From Proteobacteria bacterium UBA1148 (lineage in GTDB: Bacteria > Pseudomonadota > Gammaproteobacteria > Steroidobacterales > Rariloculaceae): a stretch of DNA of 64,000 bases. The position numbers and the translations under genes were made by a program. Below the pieces are notes generated by a model. That model ran no database searches. It was not told the DNA's origin and was given only the letters and a program-made list of their open reading frames with translations. The stretch is taken from contig DBZY01000049.1 of the NCBI GenBank assembly GCA_002311835.1, positions 47,890 to 111,889 on the forward strand, read 5' to 3'. Every line of letters begins with the position of its first letter. The first letter of the stretch is position 1. Below are positions 1 through 9,473 of this stretch, one piece after another.

Positions 1-1140
1 GGTCCGACCGGCGTTGGTAAGACGGAGATATCTCGGCGGCTCGCCCGACTTGCTAGAGCTCCCTTTATTAAGGTGGAGGCGACCAAGTTCACGGAAGTTG
101 GTTACGTGGGTCGGGAGGTGGACTCAATCATCCGCGACCTCTCTGACATGGCCGTCAAAATGGTCCGCGAGGATGCAATCTTAAAGGTTAGTCACCGCGC
201 CCAGGACTCGGCCGAGGACCGTTTATTAGACACTTTGTTGCCCGGTTCGCAGCCCGATGATGATAGCGAGACCCGACAGCGTTTCAGAAAGATGCTCCGT
301 GAAGGTGAGTTGGATCAGCGGGAGATTGAGATTGAAGTGCAGGCGCCAGGAGTCGGTGTGGAGATTATGGCGCCACCCGGTATGGAGGAGATGACTAACC
401 AGCTGCAGGGGCTATTCCAAAACCTCTCCACTGGGCGCCGGAACGTGAGAAAGTTAAAAGTACGCGATGCGCTGAAGATCCTGGCGGATGAGGAAGCGGC
501 GGGAATGATCAATGAGGAAGAAATCAAGCTGCAGGCACTGTCCGCAGTGGAGCAAGATGGCATCGTATTTATCGATGAGATTGATAAAGTGGCTCGCCGT
601 TCCGACACTATGGGTGCCGATATCTCAAGAGAAGGTGTTCAGAGGGATCTTTTGCCGTTAGTCGAAGGTTGTACGGTGAGCACACGCTACGGCATGGTCC
701 GGACAGATCACATCCTTTTCATTGCGTCCGGGGCTTTTAATGTCGTGAAACCCTCGGACCTTATCCCCGAATTGCAAGGACGTTTCCCCATACGTGTAGA
801 ACTGGATGCATTAGATGCGGACGATTTCGTACGCATTCTAACTGAGCCTGACGCATCGCTAACGGAACAATATGCGGCCTTGATGGCAACTGAGAGGGTC
901 AATCTTGAATTTAATGCCTCAGGGGTCAAAAGGATTGCGGAGGTTGCTTTTCATGTGAATGAGCGTACCGAGAATATTGGTGCAAGACGTTTGCATACAG
1001 TGCTGGAAAGGTTACTGGAGTCCATTTCTTTTGAGGCGTCGGATAAAGGAGGTCAAGATGCGACTGTGGATGCGGATTATGTCAATGAGCATCTGGGGCA
1101 ACTCGTCCAAGACGAAGACTTGACTCGGTACATACTTTGA
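1..1140 (+). CDS. hslU: ATP-dependent protease ATPase subunit HslU (5' end outside window)
   Basis: HslU is the AAA+ unfoldase that feeds substrates to the HslV peptidase in the cytoplasmic HslUV complex. The window opens inside the gene, right at the Walker A loop (GPTGVGKTE), so about 55-60 N-terminal residues are missing and 379 remain. Walker B (VFIDEID) is near fragment residue 190, an arginine-containing sensor segment ([12 protein letters not shown]) follows, and the C-terminus ends in YIL, the hydrophobic tail that docks into HslV in this family. The divergent I-domain lies between Walker A and Walker B. The last four bases overlap the next gene (TTGA). hslV would be expected just upstream, outside the window. 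Confidence 0.97.
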   Translation, partial: GPTGVGKTEISRRLARLARAPFIKVEATKFTEVGYVGREVDSIIRDLSDMAVKMVREDAILKVSHRAQDSAEDRLLDTLLPGSQPDDDSETRQRFRKMLREGELDQREIEIEVQAPGVGVEIMAPPGMEEMTNQLQGLFQNLSTGRRNVRKLKVRDALKILADEEAAGMINEEEIKLQALSAVEQDGIVFIDEIDKVARRSDTMGADISREGVQRDLLPLVEGCTVSTRYGMVRTDHILFIASGAFNVVKPSDLIPELQGRFPIRVELDALDADDFVRILTEPDASLTEQYAALMATERVNLEFNASGVKRIAEVAFHVNERTENIGARRLHTVLERLLESISFEASDKGGQDATVDADYVNEHLGQLVQDEDLTRYIL

Positions 1141-1544
1141 GTGAGAGCGAGCTGAAACCAGATCCTTACCCAACGGAGTTGGAGCTTCGCAAGCGCTCGC
1201 GCCAATTGTGGGCGAAGTTCTCTGACGGCGCGGACTTTGAGCTTTCCGCTGAATACTTAAGGGTGCACTCACCCTCGGCTGAGGTTCAGGGACATGGTTC
1301 AGGAGAAAGCTTGTTGGTGCTTGATAAAGAGGATGTAAACATCGACCGAATCGAACCCATCGGACGCTATGCTGTGAGGTTGGTCTTCGATGATGGCCAT
1401 GATACGGGGCTCTATACGTGGCCAATACTCTACAAGCTAGGTGTTGGGTATGAAGCTAATTGGCAGCGGTATCTCGAACGCCTGAATAAAGCTGGCCATC
1501 AAAGATCGGCGGAAACGGATGGCAGAAAACCAGAAAAATTCTGA
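1137..1544 (+). CDS. DUF971 (gamma-butyrobetaine hydroxylase-like N-terminal domain) protein
   Basis: A 135-residue protein that is essentially one DUF971 domain, the small Zn-binding fold also found at the N-terminus of gamma-butyrobetaine hydroxylases. Recognisable segments are [19 protein letters not shown], then [20 protein letters not shown], then [11 protein letters not shown]. The stand-alone form commonly sits between hslU and ubiE in proteobacteria, as here. Its biochemical role is not established. The start is TTG at 1137, overlapping the hslU stop by four bases, which suggests translational coupling; no better start lies nearby. The 3' end overlaps ubiE by 26 bases. Confidence 0.85.
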   Translation: MSESELKPDPYPTELELRKRSRQLWAKFSDGADFELSAEYLRVHSPSAEVQGHGSGESLLVLDKEDVNIDRIEPIGRYAVRLVFDDGHDTGLYTWPILYKLGVGYEANWQRYLERLNKAGHQRSAETDGRKPEKF

Positions 1545-2283
1545 AGAGCTCACTGATTTCGGTTTCGAGCGTATCCCTCGGAGTGAGAAGCAAGACCGTG
1601 TGAGGGATGTATTTGATTCTGTCTCAGATCGTTACGATTTGATGAATGATCTGATGTCTTTGGGGCTACATCGAGCATGGAAAAGATTTGCACTATCCAA
1701 AACAGCCTTGCAACTTGGGGGATCAGCGCTTGATGTTGCTGCGGGGAGTGGCGACCTTAGCGAAGGTATGGCGCGGCAGGTAGGTTCCACCGGAAGAGTT
1801 GTTGTGACAGACATCAATTTCAGCATGCTAGATAAGGGACGCGCGCGGCTAATCGACTCCGGTTTGGTGAGGAACGTTGCTTACCTGCAAGCTGATGCAG
1901 AAAAGTTGCCTCTGGACACTCCTTTATTCGATTGCGTTACCATCGGGTTTGGACTGAGAAACGTAACGGACAAAATTGCTGCGCTCGGTGCTATGTATAA
2001 AGTACTTAGACCGGGGGGGCGGTTGTTAATTCTTGAGTTTTCGAAACCCAAATTGGGCCTGCTTGGGTCTGCGTACGATTTCTACAGTTTTCAAGTCTTG
2101 CCAAGACTCGGGCGCCTGATCGTGGGTGACGCCGACAGCTACCGCTATCTAGCAGAATCTATCCGCGTTCATCCTGATCAAGATACGTTAAAGACGATGA
2201 TGGGTACTCAGGGATTTGAGCGATGCGAGTATTACAACCTGTCCGGTGGAATTGTTTCCCTGCACATCGGATTTAAGTTTTAG
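1519..2283 (+). CDS. ubiE: Ubiquinone/menaquinone C-methyltransferase UbiE
   Basis: SAM-dependent C-methyltransferase of ubiquinone biosynthesis (and of menaquinone where present), methylating the benzoquinol ring. At 254 residues it is close to E. coli UbiE (251). Visible family features are the N-terminal RVRDVFDSVSDRYDLMND segment, the SAM-binding motif LDVAAGSGDLS (about residue 74), FGLRNVTD, and the LRPGGRLLILEFSKP block. The start ATG lies inside the preceding DUF971 gene. It begins a ubiE-ubiJ-ubiB run, the usual gammaproteobacterial arrangement, with only seven bases before ubiJ. Dependence on ubiquinone is supported by ubiA further along (47 kb). Confidence 0.97.
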   Translation: MAENQKNSEELTDFGFERIPRSEKQDRVRDVFDSVSDRYDLMNDLMSLGLHRAWKRFALSKTALQLGGSALDVAAGSGDLSEGMARQVGSTGRVVVTDINFSMLDKGRARLIDSGLVRNVAYLQADAEKLPLDTPLFDCVTIGFGLRNVTDKIAALGAMYKVLRPGGRLLILEFSKPKLGLLGSAYDFYSFQVLPRLGRLIVGDADSYRYLAESIRVHPDQDTLKTMMGTQGFERCEYYNLSGGIVSLHIGFKF

Positions 2284-2290
2284 TCAAATT

Positions 2291-2929
2291 ATGACAAAAC
2301 GATCAATAGTTGCGATAGAGCACTTGCTGAACCAACACATTCAGGAATCTTCAACTGCACAGGATCGCTTGTTTGCGCTGGTAGGGCGAAGCTTAGCTAT
2401 AAATATTCAGAATTTTGGCACCAATTTACGGTTGGATGCCGAACAAACCCGTCTCGGGGTTAGCATGATTAGTGACGATTCAATTGTCGCCACGACCGCC
2501 ACAATCTCCGGAACGCCTTTAACATTGCTGAATCTCCTGAACGTATCAACTTTGGCAGATTTCAGAGCAGCAGGTGTTGAGTTCAGTGGTGATATCCAAA
2601 CTGCTGAAGCATTCGCTGAGTTATTGCGCCTTGCGCGACCAGATTTAGAAGAAGAGCTGTCCCATCTAGTAGGGGACATTGTGGCTCATAAAATGGCGCG
2701 ATCTGTACGACGCGTGAAAGGATGGGGTACCCGCGCCATAGATGCACTCACCATGGATACATCGGAATTTCTCCAGGAGGAAATCCGTCAATTACCACCG
2801 CGAGTCGAGGTTGAAAGCTTTAGCCGAGAGGTCGAACGTCTTCGGGAGGATACTGACAGGACAGCTCAACGGGTGGATAAGTTTCTCAAGGGAACCAACG
2901 GCGGGGCAACATGGGACGGCTCAGACTAG
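2291..2929 (+). CDS. ubiJ: Ubiquinone biosynthesis accessory factor UbiJ (SCP2 domain)
   Basis: UbiJ is a lipid-binding accessory protein of the cytosolic Ubi complex and works with UbiK and the hydroxylases. The 212-residue product has an N-terminal SCP2-like sterol-carrier domain (about residues 15-115) and a C-terminal charged coiled-coil-like segment (REVERLREDTDRTAQRVDKF), both typical of UbiJ; E. coli UbiJ is 201 residues. I chose the ATG at 2291 because the longer in-frame option runs back into ubiE. The gene overlaps ubiB by 19 bases. Sequence conservation is low in this family, so position between ubiE and ubiB is part of the evidence. Confidence 0.9.
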   Translation: MTKRSIVAIEHLLNQHIQESSTAQDRLFALVGRSLAINIQNFGTNLRLDAEQTRLGVSMISDDSIVATTATISGTPLTLLNLLNVSTLADFRAAGVEFSGDIQTAEAFAELLRLARPDLEEELSHLVGDIVAHKMARSVRRVKGWGTRAIDALTMDTSEFLQEEIRQLPPRVEVESFSREVERLREDTDRTAQRVDKFLKGTNGGATWDGSD

Positions 2930-4533
2930 TCTTAAGGCTGCTTGCTATTCAGCGAACGCTAATCCGGTACGGTCTCGAAGAGATTGTTTGGGAGACGCAT
3001 TTATTTCGTCCTGTTGGTTGGGTTTTTAAACTGATTCGCAGTCGATCACGACGTGACCCCTTAGGCACAAGAATTCGTGAAGCATTAGAAGAACTCGGAC
3101 CTATTTTCGTGAAGTTCGGTCAGGCCGTTTCAACGCGACGGGATCTTTTACCGACGGATATTGCTGACGAGCTAGCTAAGTTGCAGGATCAGGTACCACC
3201 CTTTTCTTCCGAAGAGGCGCTAAAAATCCTTGCTGACGCGTTTGGTAAAAAAGCAAATGAACTTTTTGCCGACTTCCAGCAAGAGCCTTTGGCCGCCGCG
3301 TCAGTCGCGCAGGTTCACTGTGCAACACTCCACAGCGGAGAAAGTGTGGTTGTAAAGATTCTGAGGCCGCGAGTTCGAGAATTGATTGAGCGGGATCTGA
3401 CCGTGCTCTATGCTATCGCGAAACTCGCCGCACGGTACTGGTCCGACGGGCAACGCCTGAGGCCGGTAGAGGTTGTTAGTGAATTTGAGAAAACACTTCT
3501 AAAAGAGCTTGACCTAACACGTGAAGCCGCTAACGCAGCTCAGCTAAAACGCAATTTTGAAGGCTCGGACATGCTCTACGTGCCCGAGGTGTATTGGGAT
3601 TACTGTCGATCCAACGTTCTTACCATGGAGCGTATATCCGCAGTCCCCATCAGTGATATCGAGGGGTTGAAGTCTGCTGGGACCGACATCCGGCGTCTTG
3701 CTGAGAATGGAGTTGTAATTTTCTTTACGCAGGTTTTTCGACACAACCTTTTTCATGCTGATATGCATCCTGGAAACATTTTCGTGGACGTGTCGAATCC
3801 AAAAAAACCTCGATATGTAGCAGTAGATTTTGGAATTGTAGGTAGCCTAAGTTCGCGAGATCAGCATTATCTTGCTGGAAATTTTCTCGCGTTTTTCAAA
3901 CGAGACTATCATCGTGTCGCACGGCTTCATTTGGATTCTGGTTGGGTGCCCGCAGATACGCAGATAACAGAACTGGAAGCTGCAATTCGCGCTGTGTGTG
4001 AGCCTATCTTCAACAAGCCGTTGAAAGATATTTCATTTGGTTTGGTGTTGCTAAGGCTCTTTGATACGGCTCGTCAGTTTGACATGGAGGTACAACCACA
4101 ACTCGTGTTACTACAGAAAACCCTACTAAATATCGAGGGGCTCGGGAGGCAGCTGTATCCAGATCTTGATCTGTGGGCAACTGCGCAGCCCGTTCTCCAG
4201 GAGTGGATGCAGCAACGGACCGACCCACGAGAACATCTGAAGCGGTTGCTAAATAACTGGCCTCAGATAAGTGAAGATCTCATGTTGTTGCCAGACGCGC
4301 TCTACCAGTTCGTACGTAAGGTACTCGAGGAAGTGTACGAAGAAAAGGCCCTCAAGTCCGAACTTAAAAATTTGCCAATCCGTAAAGCTTTTACTCTGAG
4401 TGGTGGACTCTTAGCCGGCGCCGTGCTTCTACTGGCTGGAGTGTTGTGGATCGGGCTTGAAGCGACACCTACCTGGTTTGGCTGGGGCCCTGTCGCGGCT
4501 GGCCTAGCTTTGACGTTTCGAGCTGGTCGCTGA
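2911..4533 (+). CDS. ubiB: Ubiquinone biosynthesis regulatory ATPase/kinase-like protein UbiB
   Basis: Membrane-anchored atypical kinase/ATPase of the ADCK/UbiB family, required for ubiquinone synthesis. Diagnostic motifs are all present: FVKFGQAVSTR (the KxGQ motif), PLAAASVAQVH (the alanine-rich loop replacing the usual glycine loop), VVVKILRP (the ATP-site lysine), HADMHPGNIF (catalytic loop) and AVDFGIVG (the DFG equivalent). Two hydrophobic helices close the C-terminus (about residues 490-535), matching the known membrane anchor. Length is 540 residues against 546 in E. coli. It is the third gene of the ubiE-ubiJ-ubiB operon. Confidence 0.96.
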   Translation: MGRLRLVLRLLAIQRTLIRYGLEEIVWETHLFRPVGWVFKLIRSRSRRDPLGTRIREALEELGPIFVKFGQAVSTRRDLLPTDIADELAKLQDQVPPFSSEEALKILADAFGKKANELFADFQQEPLAAASVAQVHCATLHSGESVVVKILRPRVRELIERDLTVLYAIAKLAARYWSDGQRLRPVEVVSEFEKTLLKELDLTREAANAAQLKRNFEGSDMLYVPEVYWDYCRSNVLTMERISAVPISDIEGLKSAGTDIRRLAENGVVIFFTQVFRHNLFHADMHPGNIFVDVSNPKKPRYVAVDFGIVGSLSSRDQHYLAGNFLAFFKRDYHRVARLHLDSGWVPADTQITELEAAIRAVCEPIFNKPLKDISFGLVLLRLFDTARQFDMEVQPQLVLLQKTLLNIEGLGRQLYPDLDLWATAQPVLQEWMQQRTDPREHLKRLLNNWPQISEDLMLLPDALYQFVRKVLEEVYEEKALKSELKNLPIRKAFTLSGGLLAGAVLLLAGVLWIGLEATPTWFGWGPVAAGLALTFRAGR

Positions 4534-4543
4534 AGCGGATTCA

Positions 4544-5749
4544 GTGAACGATCACAAAGAATTGCCCTTAGGCGAGTTCGTCTCGCTTATGGCCATGCTT
4601 ACGTCTCTGGTTGCGTTGTCAATCGATGCCATGCTTCCAGCATTGTCCGATATTGGCAGGGAACTTGGTGTGCAGCGACAGAACGATAACCAGTTAATCA
4701 TCTCTGCATTGTTTCTGGGTGTTGCGTTAGGGCAATTAGTTTATGGCCCTCTATCTGATCGAATTGGCCGCAAACCTGGAATCTATGCGGGTCTCACCCT
4801 ATTCATTTTAGGCTGCCTTCTCTCGGTTATTTCCTGGAATTACTCCGTCATGCTTTGTGGTCGTTTTCTTCAGGGATTCGGTGCCGCTGGGCCTCGTATC
4901 GTAACCATGGCGCTGATACGAGATCGTTGTAAGGGGCGCGAGATGGCTAGAATCACGTCATTCGTGATTACCATTTTTGTGATTGTTCCAACAGTTGCGC
5001 CGGCCCTGGGGCAAGCAGTTTTGTTGGTTGCAAACTGGCGGATGATTTTTGGCCTCCTGCTTGTGCTTTCGATAATTGCATTCATTTGGTTCGGCATACG
5101 TCAACCCGAGAGCCTACCACCTAGTCGTCGCACCCAACTCGCACTAGGGACAATGGCTAAGGCTGTAAAAGAGGTATGTTTAAATCGCACCGCTTTGGGA
5201 TACGCTTTGGCTGCTGGGCTCGTCTTCGGGGCATTCCTGGGCTACTTGAATTCAGCGCAGCAGATATTTCAGATCCAGTTTGACCTAGGGGGGCTGTTCC
5301 CCGTTTATTTTGGTGTACTTTCAGTCTCTTTTGGGGCTGCCTCCTATACAAATGCACGCTTGGTCATGCGATATGGCATGCGCACTCTTTCGTGGCGAAG
5401 TCTGCAAGCGTTGTGCGTTCTGTCTGCGGTCTTTTTTGCATTTTCAGTAATGATTCAAGGTCAACCACCGCTTTGGACAGTGATGGCATGGGGTGCCACC
5501 ACTTTTTTCTGTGTAGGTATGGTATTTGGGAACTTCAATGCGATGGCCATGGAGCCGTTCGGTCAACGGACGGGGCTAGCCGCCGCTATCATCGGGTCGT
5601 TTACGACCCTAATTGCGGGGGTGCTCGGGGGACTTATTGGTCAGCTGTACAATGGCACAGTACTCCCGCTGATTGGAGGTTTCGCTGTCCTTGGGGCAGG
5701 GGCGCTTGGTGCTATGTACTGGACTGAATTGGCTTCTCAAGGACGTTAG
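4544..5749 (+). CDS. MFS transporter, Bcr/CflA drug-resistance family
   Basis: A 401-residue, 12-helix major facilitator. Helix 1 reads ALSIDAMLPALSDIGREL and the loop between helices 2 and 3 has the MFS signature YGPLSDRIGRKP, both characteristic of the Bcr/CflA drug:proton antiporter subgroup. By family this would export small molecules such as bicyclomycin-like drugs or sulfonamides; the actual substrate cannot be read from sequence. The start is GTG at 4544, ten bases after ubiB; the segment EFVSLMAMLTSL just downstream is the usual N-terminus in this family, so a later start is unlikely. The stop overlaps the convergent CinA-like gene by four bases (TTAG). Confidence 0.9.
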   Translation: MNDHKELPLGEFVSLMAMLTSLVALSIDAMLPALSDIGRELGVQRQNDNQLIISALFLGVALGQLVYGPLSDRIGRKPGIYAGLTLFILGCLLSVISWNYSVMLCGRFLQGFGAAGPRIVTMALIRDRCKGREMARITSFVITIFVIVPTVAPALGQAVLLVANWRMIFGLLLVLSIIAFIWFGIRQPESLPPSRRTQLALGTMAKAVKEVCLNRTALGYALAAGLVFGAFLGYLNSAQQIFQIQFDLGGLFPVYFGVLSVSFGAASYTNARLVMRYGMRTLSWRSLQALCVLSAVFFAFSVMIQGQPPLWTVMAWGATTFFCVGMVFGNFNAMAMEPFGQRTGLAAAIIGSFTTLIAGVLGGLIGQLYNGTVLPLIGGFAVLGAGALGAMYWTELASQGR

Positions 5750-6498
5750 CTGGGTTCGCCAACACTCGACTCATCACCCAGATTTCTCATAGTAGCTACA
5801 ACAAGTCTAATTACTTTTTCGACAACAGACTCATCCATACCGCGCACGACTAGATTAGCCCCATAGCAGCCATCTCGAAAGAAAGGATAGCTGCCTATTT
5901 CGACTGTCGAGTATTTCAGAGCAAGGTCTTCTAAGGGTTGCGCGATGTCCCCCTCGGGCAAGAATACGTCGACGTTTCGGGAGTAAATGGATCCGCCAAC
6001 CCCTAGGTCGTCTGCAAAGGTGGAGAACATAGCTCGTGCTACGCTTGGGACTCCTGCCAGGACGAACACATTTTCAACCCTAAATCCTGGGGCATTACTT
6101 AAAGAATTGTCGATTAGACTAGCTCCCTCTGGTACATGAGCCATCTTAAGCCTTGCCGGGTTGAGGGCGCGCCCACTGCGACTCAGACATGTAACCGCAT
6201 CCTCGTCAAGTACTAGATGGCGATTAAAGGCTGTGGCGATACACTCCGCTGTGATGTCATCATGAGTGGGACCAATGCCGCCCGTGGTGATCACGTAGGT
6301 ATATTTGGCCCTACATTCATTGAGTGCGTTGATAATCTCGGTTTTGTCATCAGGCAATACACGTGCTTCTGCCAGGCGAACACCACGCTGTGCGAGTTCA
6401 GAGCCAAGAAATCGAAGGTTCGTATCTTGCGTCTTACCGGACAATATTTCGTTGCCGATGATTAGAACACACGCTGTATTTGGTGAATCATTACTCAT
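5746..6498 (-). CDS. CinA-type molybdopterin-binding domain protein (MoaB/CinA N-terminal family)
   Basis: A 250-residue protein with the MoCF_biosynth (molybdopterin-binding) fold that forms the N-terminal half of CinA: LIIGNEILSGKTQDTN, then VITTGGIGPTHDD, then AGVPSVARAMF. It lacks the C-terminal nicotinamide-nucleotide deamidase (PncC) domain of full CinA, so it is the stand-alone version. Related proteins include pyrophosphatases acting on ADP-ribose or NAD-type compounds, but activity of the stand-alone form is uncertain. It is the last gene of the minus-strand run that begins with trpE and is convergent with the MFS gene. Confidence 0.85.
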   Translation of the reverse strand: MSNDSPNTACVLIIGNEILSGKTQDTNLRFLGSELAQRGVRLAEARVLPDDKTEIINALNECRAKYTYVITTGGIGPTHDDITAECIATAFNRHLVLDEDAVTCLSRSGRALNPARLKMAHVPEGASLIDNSLSNAPGFRVENVFVLAGVPSVARAMFSTFADDLGVGGSIYSRNVDVFLPEGDIAQPLEDLALKYSTVEIGSYPFFRDGCYGANLVVRGMDESVVEKVIRLVVATMRNLGDESSVGEPS

Positions 6499-6536
6499 AG
6501 GGACTCATTTATGGTTGTCCGTTGAAAAGGTGATCC

Positions 6537-6854
6537 TCACCCGACCGGGATGTCGGCACCACCGCACTGCCAGCAGAGGGCAAACTGCCCCTCATTACTT
6601 TCTCCACACAGAGTACACCGCCATTCTTCACATTCCGCTGGGGCATTTTTTACAGCCCCTAGCACAGCCTCGGCGCGTGCTAGATCTTCATCTCGTGTCA
6701 CCCATAGTTCTGGTAGACAGTCGAGAAAGGGGATTTCACCCAACCCTCCGGAAAGCTGATCATTTCTTATGAAACAGGTAATCGCAGATTGCTCAAGAAG
6801 ATTTTTCAAATGCCCAACATAAGCCAGTGACTCATGCGTGACTAGTCTCTTCAT
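6537..6854 (-). CDS. DUF2007 domain protein with C-terminal zinc ribbon
   Basis: A 105-residue protein. Residues about 1-70 match the DUF2007 (putative signal-transducing, GlnB-like) domain: LKNLLEQSAITCFIRND followed by ELWVTRDEDLARAEAVL. The C-terminal 30 residues carry two CxxC pairs (CTLC and CWQC), a zinc-ribbon layout. It starts 16 bases after the trpA stop and is followed 38 bases later by the CinA-like gene, so it probably belongs to the extended trp transcript. Function is unknown; nothing in the sequence ties it directly to tryptophan synthesis. Confidence 0.75.
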   Translation of the reverse strand: MKRLVTHESLAYVGHLKNLLEQSAITCFIRNDQLSGGLGEIPFLDCLPELWVTRDEDLARAEAVLGAVKNAPAECEEWRCTLCGESNEGQFALCWQCGGADIPVG

Positions 6855-6870
6855 AGGGAGTTAGCTCGTT

Positions 6871-7632
6871 TCACAGACGCAATTCTTTAAGAAAAGCTGC
6901 CGCACTCTCGCCCCTCTCTAAGGCTTCGATCAATGCTGAACCAACGATAACGCCGTCGGTGTACTGGTTGATCAGTTTTACCTGTTCGCGCTCTCTAACC
7001 CCGAAGCCAGCACACACCGGTACTTGGGCTGCTGCTTTTACAGTGCCCAAATATTCTGCTAGCTCAAGAGGTAACTCAGTTTTCCCACCGGTAATGCCGG
7101 TGCGTGTTACGGCATATACAAATCCTTGGCTCATTTTACACAGTTGTGTAAGGCGCCCAGACGGTGTCGCTGGTGTGACGAGCTGCACGAGAGCCAGGCC
7201 ATGTGTATCCAGACAGTCTTTCAAAGGAGCGCTTTCCTCGTAGGGTAGGTCGGGAACGATAAAACCGCTCACGCGGACCTCGTTTGCCCGTGCCGCTAAT
7301 TTATCGAAGCCAAACGCAAGCAATGGGTTCAAATAACTCATCAACAAAATCGGTGCCGCGGGTTTAGTCTTTCTGGCAGCAAGCTGATCCAATATCCAGC
7401 GCAAGCTGATACCTTTCTTAATCGCTGCTTGACTTGAACGCTGGATCGTTACTCCATCCGCCATGGGATCTGTGAAGGGGACGCCTATTTCTACCGCATC
7501 AGCGACGCCCTCAACCTCCTCGAGGATCTGAAGAAAGCGTTCGGGTTCTGGATAGCCCGCAGTTAAAAATGCTACGAGTGCCGATCCGTTTGCTTGCTCC
7601 AAGGCGTGGCGAAGTACTTCATGCGGCTGCAT
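6871..7632 (-). CDS. trpA: Tryptophan synthase alpha chain
   Basis: Alpha subunit of tryptophan synthase, which cleaves indole-3-glycerol phosphate to indole and glyceraldehyde-3-phosphate and passes indole to TrpB. The 253-residue product shows VAFLTAGYPEPE, the catalytic glutamate in AVEIGVPFTDPMADG, the second catalytic acid in IVPDLPYEES, the TRTGITGGK loop and the phosphate-binding GFGVREREQ. The ATG at 7632 aligns with the usual family N-terminus; the longer in-frame reading lies inside trpB. It overlaps trpB by 14 bases and is the last enzyme gene of the trp operon. Confidence 0.96.
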   Translation of the reverse strand: MQPHEVLRHALEQANGSALVAFLTAGYPEPERFLQILEEVEGVADAVEIGVPFTDPMADGVTIQRSSQAAIKKGISLRWILDQLAARKTKPAAPILLMSYLNPLLAFGFDKLAARANEVRVSGFIVPDLPYEESAPLKDCLDTHGLALVQLVTPATPSGRLTQLCKMSQGFVYAVTRTGITGGKTELPLELAEYLGTVKAAAQVPVCAGFGVREREQVKLINQYTDGVIVGSALIEALERGESAAAFLKELRL

Positions 7633-8887
7633 TAACAGCCTCCTCACCATTTCTGCGGTTTCCAACGGGATATTGGCTCAGGATTGGCATGTCCTTGTCG
7701 CCACGGCCAGAAAGCCCTATGAGAATCCTGGTGCCCTGATTCGATGCAGCCCAACGACGAGCCCCAGCAATAGCGTGCGCGGTTTCGAGTGCGGGCAAAA
7801 TTCCCTCCAATGCGCAGCACTCAGCCAGAGCGTCCAACGCTTCCGAGTCGCTGGCAGTGACATACTCGACTCTGCCTATCATTTTTAACAGAGAATGCTC
7901 AGGACCGACCCCTGGGTAATCCAACCCTGCGGAGACTGAGTGTGTTTCCTGTATCTGGCCGTCATCATCGTAGAGCAACATACTATGTGCGCCGTGTAAC
8001 ACACCGGGCCGTCCCGCGCTCAAAGTGGCGGAGTGATCACCCAGCGTTTCTCCTCGGCCACCGGCCTCAACACCGAAAAGTTGCACGTTTTCATCTGCCA
8101 GAAACGCATAAAATAAGCCGATAGCGTTTGATCCACCACCAACGCATGCGAAAGCTGCGTCTGGGAGATCAGCATATTTTCTGATCTGTGCTCTCGCCTC
8201 GTGACCGATCACTGCTTGAAGCTCGCGAACCAAATATGGATAGGGATGAGGGCCAACGGCGGAGCCCAATAGATAGTAGGTTTCGATCGGGTCGGAGACC
8301 CAATCTCGGATGGCTTCATCAATAGCTGCTCGCAGCGTGCAGTCGCCAGAGGTTACGGGGATCACAGTGGCCCCCAGCCGTTCCATACGATCGACATTTG
8401 GTGATTGGCGAGCGACATCAATTTCACCCATATAGACAACACATGGTAGGCCCACGCGCGCGCATGCCGCAGCGGACGCAACACCATGTTGACCCGCACC
8501 TGTCTCGGCGACGATTCGAGTTGCGCCGAGGGCTTCGGCTAGTAGAGCCTGACCAATGGCGTTGTTGATTTTGTGAGCACCAGTATGGGCTAGGTCCTCG
8601 CGCTTGAACCAAACTTCAGCACCCCACTCTTTGGAAAGTCTGGGTGCTGGTGTTAGGGAAGTTGGTCGTCCAACCCAGTCTCTCAACTCCGATCCTAGGC
8701 GGTTTTTGAACGCCTTTTCAGGAAGTAATCGATACACCCCTTCAGTGAGACGATTGATTGCCGGCATCAATGTCTCTGGAACATAGCGTCCTCCAAAAGG
8801 TCCAAATCGGCCTTCAGCATCAGGAAGTTTACCGTTCAGAAGTGCCTGGAGAAGTGTTTCGTGCTGGGCTGCTTCATCTGGCGCCAT
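7619..8887 (-). CDS. trpB: Tryptophan synthase beta chain
   Basis: PLP-dependent beta subunit condensing indole with serine to form tryptophan. The ATG at 8887 gives 422 residues, and GRFGPFGGRYVPETL falls near the N-terminus as expected. The PLP lysine is in REDLAHTGAHKINNA, the phosphate-binding loop is CVGGGSNAIG, and ETGAGQHGVA is present. The N-terminus is about 20 residues longer than E. coli TrpB (397 residues overall). It overlaps trpF upstream and trpA downstream by 14 bases each, a matched pair of coupled junctions. It is the TrpB1 type, which partners TrpA, rather than the distant TrpB2 type. Confidence 0.96.
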   Translation of the reverse strand: MAPDEAAQHETLLQALLNGKLPDAEGRFGPFGGRYVPETLMPAINRLTEGVYRLLPEKAFKNRLGSELRDWVGRPTSLTPAPRLSKEWGAEVWFKREDLAHTGAHKINNAIGQALLAEALGATRIVAETGAGQHGVASAAACARVGLPCVVYMGEIDVARQSPNVDRMERLGATVIPVTSGDCTLRAAIDEAIRDWVSDPIETYYLLGSAVGPHPYPYLVRELQAVIGHEARAQIRKYADLPDAAFACVGGGSNAIGLFYAFLADENVQLFGVEAGGRGETLGDHSATLSAGRPGVLHGAHSMLLYDDDGQIQETHSVSAGLDYPGVGPEHSLLKMIGRVEYVTASDSEALDALAECCALEGILPALETAHAIAGARRWAASNQGTRILIGLSGRGDKDMPILSQYPVGNRRNGEEAVNAAA

Positions 8888-9473
8888 CGTTATTCTCCAT
8901 TGACCGGATGCGGGCAATAAATCCTCTGATTTTCTTTTGATCCTTGATGCCTCTGGCAGACTCCACGCCACTGGATACATCAACACCCCAAGGTTTCACA
9001 GATTGAACCGCTGTCACTATGTTGCTGCTATTCAAACCGCCTGCGAGGATGACTCGCGTTTTCATTGCCATCCATGCGGCTTCCTGCCAGTCGGCTTTCT
9101 CGCCACTTCCACTACGGGGGCTTTCAAATAGCATACGCGCTGGCCATTTATCTACACTAGGATTCAAGCGCGCTCGAAACACTGGTAAGGGTTTGCAATC
9201 TTCCAGATCAAGTTCGTCGAAATCCTCGGTATCGGTCTGCAACCAGTCAGGCGCAAACACGGTTCTGACCCTGGTCCATTCCTCCACGGTTGGATGGTGC
9301 ATAACAGCAACCCTAATGATGTCATCTCGCACATTACGACAAAGGGCGTGTGCTAAGTCCGAGCTCACCTGTCTCGGTGAGGGCGCGAACACAAACCCCA
9401 ACGCGTCGGCGCCTGCTGCAACGGATGTCTCTACTGCTTCCGAGGTGCTTAGACCACAAATCTTTACGAACAC
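8874..9473 (-). CDS. trpF: Phosphoribosylanthranilate isomerase
   Basis: TrpF catalyses the Amadori rearrangement of phosphoribosylanthranilate in tryptophan synthesis. The 199-residue single-domain protein begins VKICGLST, carrying the catalytic cysteine, has ALGFVFAPSPRQVS, LQTDTEDF, ILAGGLNSSNI and GVDVSSGVES near the end, the last giving the catalytic aspartate and the phosphate site. It is separate from TrpC, unlike the fused TrpCF of enteric bacteria. The start is GTG at 9473, overlapping the trpC stop by ten bases; the catalytic KICG so close to the N-terminus leaves no alternative start. Confidence 0.95.
   Translation of the reverse strand: MFVKICGLSTSEAVETSVAAGADALGFVFAPSPRQVSSDLAHALCRNVRDDIIRVAVMHHPTVEEWTRVRTVFAPDWLQTDTEDFDELDLEDCKPLPVFRARLNPSVDKWPARMLFESPRSGSGEKADWQEAAWMAMKTRVILAGGLNSSNIVTAVQSVKPWGVDVSSGVESARGIKDQKKIRGFIARIRSMENNDGAR

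Noticed and set aside
315..608. Opposite-strand ORF inside hslU
   Set aside because: It lies wholly within a well-matched conserved gene and has biased, serine-rich shadow sequence, as do many similar ORFs across the window.
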